The notes beneath the pieces were generated by a model, which did no database searches, was not told the origin of the DNA, and saw only the letters and a list, made by a program, of their open reading frames with translations. Of a DNA stretch of 10,942 nt, positions 6,001 to 10,942 are shown one piece after another (within the stretch, counting starts at the first letter, position 1; each line of letters starts with the position of its first letter). Origin of the DNA: Nitrososphaerales archaeon (GTDB taxonomy: Archaea > Thermoproteota > Nitrososphaeria > Nitrososphaerales > UBA183); NCBI GenBank assembly GCA_030045755.1, contig JASIEW010000071.1, positions 1 through 10,942 of the forward strand, in the 5' to 3' direction. A program made the position numbers and the translations under genes.

Positions 6001-7275
6001 ATGGAGGAGAAGGGTCGCTGGCGAGGGCTTCTCAAGGAATACCAAGGAATACCTCGGGAAGCGAAACTGCTTGTCTACCTGAGCTTCATTCCTAGCTTCG
6101 CGATAGGATTCATCTACACAGACCTGCCGTTCTTTCTCCCTAACGTCCAAGGACTTGCTCCGGCACTTTCGGGAATTGTAATCACGGTCATGGGCTTGAC
6201 CCTTGTCACAGAGAGCATCCCCCTCGGAATGGTGGCGGACAGATATGGGAGGAGGAAGATGCTCGTCGTCGGGAACCTGTGCGCGAGTCTCAGCCTCATC
6301 GGATTCGCGCTGACGAAGAACTTCGGGCTCCTCCTCGCGGTGGCTGCAATCGAGGGGACTGGAGAGACGGCATTTGCGGTGTCGGTAGGGGCCCTACTGG
6401 CAGAGAAAGCCGGAGACCAGAAGCGAACGGCCGCCTTCTCTCTGATCTCCTTCTTGGGTTGGATCGCGGGCGGCGTAGGAGGGTTTGCGATTTCATCGCT
6501 CTTCGTCTTCGAAAGGCTGGGCTTGAGCGTGCAGGAGGCGCACATGCTGCTGTATGTAGCCGTAGGGTTGCTCAACCTTTCAATCACGCCGTTAATCTTC
6601 AGGATTGGAGAGAGCGCCGTGACCACCAAGAGGAAAGGCATTCTGCCTCGGAAGTCAGGAAAGGTTGTAGCCAAGTTCGGCGTCTACAGCATCATCATAG
6701 CCGCTGGAGCCGGTCTCTTTGTCCCCCTGATGGCCTATTGGTTCTCCGCGGCCTACGGCGTCTCAGACGCTGTGAGTGGCCCGGTGCTTGGGGCTAGCAA
6801 TCTGCTGACGGCGGGCGCGGTTTTCATGTCGCCCAGACTGGCGTCCAAGTTCGGGCTCGTCAAGGCGACCGTGTTGACGCAGGCGTCTTCGACCGTCTTC
6901 ATGGTCCTCATCCCGATCTCTCCTTCGTTCGGGATCGCAGCCACAATCTACACCGTGCGAGTCTTCCTGATGAACCTCTCCAGTCCCCTGACCCAGTCGA
7001 TGGTCATGGGTCTCGTCGAGCCCGAGGAGAGGGGCATGGCGTCGGGCATAGCCGCCGCGCTGTGGAGGCTTCCGAACGCCTTGACCGTCAGCGGGGGTTT
7101 CGTGCTGATAGGGGCCGGGCTGCTCGGCTTTCCCTTCTACATAGCCACCGTGCTGTACGTGGTCGGAATCGGCGTCTACTGGGTGTTCTTCAAAGACGCT
7201 CGGCTTCCTGAGGAGGCCGCAAAGACTCAGGACGCCCAGTCGTCCAGTCTGGACGGCCCGGTGGAGGAGCGCTGA
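6001..7275 (+). CDS. Major facilitator superfamily transporter
   Basis: 424 residues from ATG 6001. Secondary transporter of the inner (cytoplasmic) membrane with two six-helix halves. The first helix is at about 23-42, the MFS motif A GMVADRYGRRK at 76-86, a positively charged central loop at about 201-226, and a second half ending at about 396 before a hydrophilic tail (SSSLDGPVEER). A motif-A-like region is not evident in the second half, but EPEERGMASG (340-349) sits where related carriers have a conserved loop. ATG 6001 is chosen because it lies about 33 bases after the TATATA box. The frame is open back to TTG 5950, with GTG codons at 5983 and 5989, but a start at 5950 would place the promoter inside the gene. 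GTG 5989 is a possible leaderless start. It diverges from hyuA, which suggests uptake or export of a hydantoinase-pathway compound. Its 3' end overlaps dinB by 49 bases. The substrate cannot be read. Confidence 0.88.
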   Translation: MEEKGRWRGLLKEYQGIPREAKLLVYLSFIPSFAIGFIYTDLPFFLPNVQGLAPALSGIVITVMGLTLVTESIPLGMVADRYGRRKMLVVGNLCASLSLIGFALTKNFGLLLAVAAIEGTGETAFAVSVGALLAEKAGDQKRTAAFSLISFLGWIAGGVGGFAISSLFVFERLGLSVQEAHMLLYVAVGLLNLSITPLIFRIGESAVTTKRKGILPRKSGKVVAKFGVYSIIIAAGAGLFVPLMAYWFSAAYGVSDAVSGPVLGASNLLTAGAVFMSPRLASKFGLVKATVLTQASSTVFMVLIPISPSFGIAATIYTVRVFLMNLSSPLTQSMVMGLVEPEERGMASGIAAALWRLPNALTVSGGFVLIGAGLLGFPFYIATVLYVVGIGVYWVFFKDARLPEEAAKTQDAQSSSLDGPVEER

Positions 7276-8315
7276 ATGTCCGACACTCTGACTCCGATTA
7301 GCCGTATAGGCTTGGGGGTGCTTTCGAACTCGGTCAGGAGCGCCTCCACGGTGTCGCGCAGGGCCTCCTCGCTGTCCGTGTGACTGAGCAGTGTCTTTTC
7401 TCTGGTGTGCGTCTCGAATCCCCTGAACCTTATCTTCACCCCGCCCACTCTGAAAGTGTAGCCCGCGGACTTCACCCTCCTGATCAGCTCTGACACGCCG
7501 TCCGCTGCCTCCTCCCTTACCCGGCCGAAATCCTTCGCGTCTTCCTTGAACGTCCTTTCGACGCTGAGAGACTTCGGGATCTCTTGCTGCCTGACTTCTA
7601 TGTTCTCTTCCCCGTGGACGACGCTCCAAAGCCAGACCCCGTTCTTACCGAACCAAGTCATGAGCTGTTTGCCGTCTATCGCCTGGAGTTGGGAGATCGT
7701 CTCTATCTTCCGCTCCTTGAGGAAGGCGCGCGTCTTCGGCCCGATTCCGGGGACCGCGCCGACAGGCAACCGTGAGAGGAATCCTGGGATGTCTCCGAAG
7801 GGGACGACTGTGAGGCCGTCCGGCTTGTTCATGTCAGACGCAATCTTGGCCGACGACTTGTTCGGAGCGACTCCTATCGAACAGGTCAGGCCGTGCAGTT
7901 CCTTGACAGCTTCCTTCACCTTGAGGGCGTACGCCCTCGCCGAGTCTTCACTGTCGCACTTGCTGGTCACGTCTAGGAACGCTTCGTCGATGCTCGCCTG
8001 CTCGAACCTGTCTGCAGACTCTCTCAGAGTCGACATGACCTCCTCGGAGGTCCTTTCGTACAGCGGCCAGTTGGGTCGGATGTACACCGCGTCAGGACAG
8101 AGCCTGTAGGCTTGGGAAATCGGCATCCCAGACTTGAGACCGAACCTTCTCGCCTCGTAGGAGCAGGTCACCACTACCCCTCTCCCCCTGCCTCCCTCTG
8201 GGTCGGCTCCCACCACGACGGGCAGTCCCTTCAGCCGCGGGTCGGCCAAGACCTCGGCCGACACGTAGAAGGCGTCGAGGTCGACGTGAAGAATCGCCTT
8301 GCGTTGCAGCGGCAT
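7227..8315 (-). CDS. dinB: DNA polymerase IV, Y family (DinB/Dpo4)
   Basis: 362 residues, close to the Dpo4 length. Translesion polymerase that copies past damaged bases with low fidelity and no proofreading. Seen: palm motif HVDLDAFY (10-17) with Asp12 as a metal ligand and Tyr17 as the steric gate against ribonucleotides; the finger block CSYEARRFGLKSGMP (51-64); SIDEAFLD (108-115) with catalytic Asp110 and Glu111; GLTCSIGVAPNKSSAKIASDMNKP; and a helix-hairpin-helix VPGIGPKTRAFL in the thumb. The little-finger region follows and ends near RLIGVRVSDI. The last residues, SRLDDWAS, resemble a weak sliding-clamp motif. The start is ATG 8315, 7 bases after the TAA of the DUF72 gene, so the two form an operon. 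The 3' end runs 49 bases into the convergent MFS gene. All catalytic residues are intact. Confidence 0.95.
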   Translation of the reverse strand: MPLQRKAILHVDLDAFYVSAEVLADPRLKGLPVVVGADPEGGRGRGVVVTCSYEARRFGLKSGMPISQAYRLCPDAVYIRPNWPLYERTSEEVMSTLRESADRFEQASIDEAFLDVTSKCDSEDSARAYALKVKEAVKELHGLTCSIGVAPNKSSAKIASDMNKPDGLTVVPFGDIPGFLSRLPVGAVPGIGPKTRAFLKERKIETISQLQAIDGKQLMTWFGKNGVWLWSVVHGEENIEVRQQEIPKSLSVERTFKEDAKDFGRVREEAADGVSELIRRVKSAGYTFRVGGVKIRFRGFETHTREKTLLSHTDSEEALRDTVEALLTEFESTPKPIRLIGVRVSDIQRSSTGPSRLDDWAS

Positions 8316-8322
8316 GTGTCAC

Positions 8323-9123
8323 TTACCCGAACAGAGTCTGTTGGCCGGTCCCCAAGCCCTTCCAGTCGAGCTCAATCAAGCCGAGCAGGCGGCGGAACTC
8401 GTTGGCAGACTCCGGACTGAAGCCGGCGAAGTGATTGTTGAAGAAGATGTAGCCATCGTCGAACTTTCCAGCGCTCTCCTGCACGACCGAGCCCCAGCGC
8501 TTCATGTCGTCAGATCGGTCCTTCTGGATCTCCTTGAACTCGGTGAGCTCCCTGTCTCCGACCATCCTCAGATAGAAGAAGTCGGATGTGGCTTCCGGAG
8601 GAGTCTCGAGGTATTGGTTCAGCGACCAGACCATTGCTATCTTGTTCTTCCTCAGCAGAGCGTAAGTTTCCGGATTGAACCACGACTTGTGCCTGAACTC
8701 GATGGCATGCCTGAACTCGGGAGAGAGTTGCGACAGGAAGTCCTTCATCAGGGGGAAGTGCGCGTCGAACTTTATCGAGGGCGGAAGCTGTATCGCTATG
8801 GGGCCCAGTTTCTTCCCGAGCTTGCTGAGGGTGCTGTAGAAGTAGATCAGGCTGGACTGGGAGTCCTTCAACTTGTTTTCGTGAGTAATCTTCTTCGGGA
8901 GCTTGGGGGAGAACAGGAAGCCGTCCGGCGTCGCCGACCTCCACTGGTTGATCATGAATGGGCTGGGAATCCTGTAGAAGCTCGAGTCGATTTCTACGCA
9001 GTTGAAGACCTTCGAGTAGTGTCCGAGGTAGTCCTTCGCGGCCAGCCCTTTGGGGTAGAACGCACCCTGCCAGTCCGGATAAGACCAGCCACTGCAACCT
9101 ATCCGTATGCTTTCGAGTTCCAA
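8323..9123 (-). CDS. DUF72 (YecE-like) TIM-barrel protein
   Basis: 266 residues, typical for DUF72, a family of unknown biochemical function. Seen: IGCSGWSYPDWQGAFYP (8-24), VEIDSSFYRIP (43-53), FSPKLPKKITHE (71-82), AIQLPPS (110-116), EFRHKSWF (142-149), FYLRMVG (183-189) and FFNNHFAGFSPESA (227-240). These blocks are spread as expected for the strands of a TIM barrel. The protein ends GQQTLFG, a clamp-motif-like tail. The start is TTG 9123: a TGA lies in frame a few codons upstream, and the next family block begins at residue 8, so no other start fits. A TATA element at 9167-9173 lies about 45 bases upstream, giving a leader of some 20 bases. The gene comes first in a two-gene operon with dinB, which suggests a role in DNA repair or damage tolerance. 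That role is inferred, not shown. Confidence 0.9.
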   Translation of the reverse strand: MELESIRIGCSGWSYPDWQGAFYPKGLAAKDYLGHYSKVFNCVEIDSSFYRIPSPFMINQWRSATPDGFLFSPKLPKKITHENKLKDSQSSLIYFYSTLSKLGKKLGPIAIQLPPSIKFDAHFPLMKDFLSQLSPEFRHAIEFRHKSWFNPETYALLRKNKIAMVWSLNQYLETPPEATSDFFYLRMVGDRELTEFKEIQKDRSDDMKRWGSVVQESAGKFDDGYIFFNNHFAGFSPESANEFRRLLGLIELDWKGLGTGQQTLFG

Positions 9124-9162
9124 CTTGGAGGAAGCCCGTTCTCAGGATGTGATGGGCCGCCC

Positions 9163-9173
9163 AATATTTATAA
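9163..9173. promoter_or_regulatory. TATA element between the DUF72-dinB and helical/SPFH operons
   Basis: The run AATATTTATAA is the most A/T-rich stretch of the 70-base gap. On the plus strand, TTTATAA (9167-9173) lies 24-27 bases before the ATG at 9194, the leaderless archaeal spacing. On the minus strand, the same run reads TTATAAATATT and lies about 45 bases before the TTG at 9123. It is likely the core promoter for the rightward operon and possibly for both. Confidence 0.55.
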
Positions 9174-9193
9174 CAATGCGCAAGTTCGGAAGA

Positions 9194-9748
9194 ATGAAGG
9201 CTTTGTCTCAGGGCAACCCGGACATCAGGCAGCAGGTGGAAGCGAACAGGGGCACGCTGAAGAAGCTCCAGCTGATCATACCGGGTCTCAGAGGATACAG
9301 GAACAAGGAAGACCTCAGGGTGTCCGACGAACTCCTGAGGAACGAGGTGGCCGACAAGCTGGACAAGGTCAAGGGCAACCTCGAGCAGCTGAGGAAGGCG
9401 GTAGCTTCGAGCGGCGACCTGAACAACCTGACCAACGTGGGTTCTCTCATCGCCCAGGTCCAGACTCTGAGCGGCGAAGTGAGGCACGCGGCCCAAGGGT
9501 ACGCCGGCTGGGTCGCACCGATTACGATCAATGAGGACAAGCTGAACAAACTCTACGACTACGACTACGCCTTCGTGAGCTCGGTCATGCAGCTTGACCA
9601 GGCGACTTCGGTGGGGAGCCTCAACTACGACAGTTCGGCTCCTGCGTCGATTCAGACCGTTCTAAGGCAGCTCTCTGCCACGCTGGCTGATATCAGGCAG
9701 AAGTGGTCGGTGAGGATGGAGTCGATCGAGGGGATAGCCCTCAGTTAG
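9194..9748 (+). CDS. Uncharacterised helical protein with IPGLRGY motif, partner of SPFH protein
   Basis: 184 residues, hydrophilic and rich in Lys, Leu, Gln and Asp. No transmembrane segment or signal peptide. Seen: an N-terminal helix, then IPGLRGYRNKEDLRVSDELLRNEV (about 29-52), a likely coiled coil from about 38 to 70, GYAGW (102-106), and the aromatic LYDYDYAF (120-127) before a C-terminal helix (about 151-178). I recall a conserved uncharacterised bacterial and archaeal family with an IPGY-x-GY motif, an E/K-rich helix and a later YAG.. / LY.FD block, often beside SPFH genes; the name and function are unknown to me. ATG 9194 is chosen because it lies about 26 bases after TTTATAA. ATG 9176 and TTG 9107 are in frame but sit too close to, or before, the TATA box. 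The SPFH gene starts 10 bases downstream, so the two are one operon, perhaps acting at the membrane. Confidence 0.75.
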   Translation: MKALSQGNPDIRQQVEANRGTLKKLQLIIPGLRGYRNKEDLRVSDELLRNEVADKLDKVKGNLEQLRKAVASSGDLNNLTNVGSLIAQVQTLSGEVRHAAQGYAGWVAPITINEDKLNKLYDYDYAFVSSVMQLDQATSVGSLNYDSSAPASIQTVLRQLSATLADIRQKWSVRMESIEGIALS

Positions 9749-9758
9749 GACTGGGAAA

Positions 9759-10835
9759 ATGTTCGGAAAGAACCAAGGCTCGATTCCAAGTCAGGGCGGG
9801 AGCGTCATCGGCTCCACCACCATCGAATGGGAGGACCAATACAAGCAGGGGAGTGTTCTGTGGAAGGTCCCGAGGAACATCCGCATGAACGACAACATCG
9901 TCGTACGAGAGGACGAGATAGCGGTGTTCTACAGGGATGGAAAGGTGCTGACCTATTTCGATCAGCCCAACCGATACGCGCTCACCAGCCTTAATGCGCC
10001 TGTTGTAGGCAACCTGCTGAAGTTCTTCACCGGAGTCCAGCAGGAAGCCGAGGTCTTCTACATCCCTAAGAGGTATCTCGACGGGAAGTTCGGGAGCGCG
10101 CAGCCATATCAGTTCACCGACCCGACCTTCGGTATCGTCAACCTGAGGGTCTTCGGAGAGTACAGGTGGAAGATCTCATCCCCTGAGCTTTTCATCAACC
10201 AGTTCGTCGGAACCTTCAACGCGGAGACCTCGGACGACGTAGAAGGCAGAATCAAGGAACAGATCGTGATTCTCGTCTACAACGCACTGGGCAAGATGAA
10301 GGCGCAGGGCCTCAAGATCACAGATCTCGCCGCGAATCTGACGAACATCGAACAGATGGTGTTGGCGCTCGGGCCGGACAATGTCGGCCAGTATGGAATG
10401 GAAATCAACAAGCTCTCCGGGTTGACCATCAGCCTCCCCGAGGAGGTCCAGAAGGCGATAGACACCAGGTCGGAGATGCAAGTCCTAGGGGTCAACTACA
10501 TGCAGTACCAGACGGGCAAGGCGATCGACGATGCGGCCAAGAATCCGTCAGGAGGCGCGGGAGTGACGGCTGGCCTCGGCGCCGGACTCGGCGTAGGGTA
10601 CGCGATCGGAGGCCAGATGGGCCAGGGGATAGGTCAGGCCATCCAGAACAAGAGCTGTCCCAACTGTGCGTCTTTGGTACCTGCCAGCGCGAAGTTCTGT
10701 CCTAACTGCGGCTTCACCTTTCCCGTCGCACAGCCTCCTGCTTCCCCGGCCGGGGCGGGTAAGTTCTGCCCTAACTGCGGGAGCCAAGTGACTGCGGGCG
10801 CGAAGTTCTGCAACAACTGCGGTAACGCCCTGTAA
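9759..10835 (+). CDS. SPFH/YdjI-type protein with Gly-rich segment and two zinc ribbons
   Basis: 358 residues. The N-terminal 240 or so fit the SPFH (band 7)-like family often labelled virion core protein or YdjI: IEWEDQYKQGSVLWKVP (22-38), VVREDEIAVFYRDGKVL (48-64), YFDQPNRYALTS, FYIPKRYLDGKFG (100-112), DPTFGIVNLRVFGEYRWKI (121-139), ELFINQFVGT (143-152) and a long amphipathic region to about 245. Then comes a Gly-rich hydrophobic stretch (264-294: GGAGVTAGLGAGLGVGYAIGG) that could insert into or lie on a membrane. Two CPNC-type zinc ribbons follow: Cys300/303/314/317 and Cys337/340/351/354, joined by a Pro/Ala linker. All eight cysteines are present. In Bacillus the related YdjI is encoded with PspA-type membrane-stress proteins. 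The start is ATG 9759, 10 bases after the preceding stop. A scaffold or membrane-stress role is inferred from the family. Confidence 0.88.
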   Translation: MFGKNQGSIPSQGGSVIGSTTIEWEDQYKQGSVLWKVPRNIRMNDNIVVREDEIAVFYRDGKVLTYFDQPNRYALTSLNAPVVGNLLKFFTGVQQEAEVFYIPKRYLDGKFGSAQPYQFTDPTFGIVNLRVFGEYRWKISSPELFINQFVGTFNAETSDDVEGRIKEQIVILVYNALGKMKAQGLKITDLAANLTNIEQMVLALGPDNVGQYGMEINKLSGLTISLPEEVQKAIDTRSEMQVLGVNYMQYQTGKAIDDAAKNPSGGAGVTAGLGAGLGVGYAIGGQMGQGIGQAIQNKSCPNCASLVPASAKFCPNCGFTFPVAQPPASPAGAGKFCPNCGSQVTAGAKFCNNCGNAL

Positions 10836-10942
10836 GAGCCGCCTTCCTACGAAGGGCTGGGATCCAGATTTCAGATTCTGCGCAGGCATATAGCGAGCCG
10901 CTAAACCAGAAATATCCTGCAGGTAGCAGGTAGAGGTATGGA
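10836..10942. other. 3' intergenic end; possible promoter and first codon of a next gene
   Basis: No gene can be read in these 107 bases after the SPFH stop. A weak TATA-like AAATAT (10910-10914 region) lies about 26 bases before an ATG at 10938, followed by only two more bases, so a leaderless plus-strand gene might begin here. GCAGGTA is repeated exactly in tandem at 10919-10925 and 10926-10932. No U-run terminator or convincing hairpin is present behind the SPFH gene. Confidence 0.25.

Noticed and set aside
6763..7629. Minus-strand frame of 288 codons over the MFS and dinB 3' ends
   Set aside because: Its translation is Arg/Gly/Gln-rich without motifs, and both overlapping genes are well supported in other frames.
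9107..9193. Earlier starts (TTG 9107, ATG 9176) for the helical protein
   Set aside because: They lie before or within a few bases of the TATA box that should drive the gene, so they would not be in the transcript or would need another promoter.
8510..9496. Minus-strand open frame of 328 codons over the helical-protein gene and DUF72
   Set aside because: It lies in another frame of DUF72 and antisense to the IPGLRGY gene, and shows no recognisable motif.
8299..9534. Long plus-strand open frame of 411 codons across the DUF72 gene and into the next gene
   Set aside because: It is antisense to DUF72, whose frame shows clear family motifs, and its own translation has low-complexity Arg/Gln/Glu-rich sequence with no domain. 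High G+C codon bias explains the openness.
1..10942. CRISPR array, tRNA, rRNA, insertion sequence, toxin-antitoxin or defence genes
   Set aside because: No spaced direct repeats, cloverleaf-like segments, transposase motifs or terminal inverted repeats were found by eye. The gene content is metabolic, repair and membrane-related.

Overview
The window looks like a gene-dense archaeal chromosome segment, judged at roughly 55-60% G+C by eye. Three intergenic spaces hold A/T-rich TATA-like boxes about 25-33 bases ahead of start codons, with little or no leader, which is the archaeal pattern. The Y-family polymerase is Dpo4/DinB-like, and several starts are TTG. The lineage cannot be fixed from sequence reading alone. 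A heterotrophic member of the Thermoproteota (Bathyarchaeia- or Nitrososphaeria-like) is a guess. No rRNA, tRNA, CRISPR array, insertion sequence or prophage gene was seen.

Left part (1-2290): a cut membrane-protein gene on the minus strand, possibly an ECF-type S component, diverges from a plus-strand pair. The first of the pair is a signal-less BtuF-like corrinoid/metal-binding protein. It overlaps the start of an FAD-dependent amine oxidase of the monomeric sarcosine oxidase / N-methyltryptophan oxidase family.

Middle part (2280-7275): hyuA and hyuB, the two subunits of an ATP-dependent hydantoinase/oxoprolinase-type enzyme, run on the minus strand, tail to tail with the oxidase. hyuA and a 12-helix MFS transporter diverge from a nearly symmetric promoter built on TATATA. 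N-methylhydantoinase plus sarcosine oxidase are two steps of the known creatinine / N-methylhydantoin route. This block is therefore a candidate uptake-and-degradation module for an N-methylated or cyclic amide, with the carbamoyl-hydrolysing step not in the window.

Right part (7227-10942): a minus-strand pair encodes a DUF72 TIM-barrel protein followed by DNA polymerase IV (dinB). A divergent plus-strand pair encodes a small helical protein with an IPGLRGY motif and an SPFH/YdjI-type protein with a Gly-rich segment and two C-terminal zinc ribbons. The two pairs share a 70-base intergenic region with one TATA element. They are plausibly a damage-tolerance unit and a membrane-stress unit. The last 107 bases hold no complete gene but may carry the promoter and first codon of the next one.
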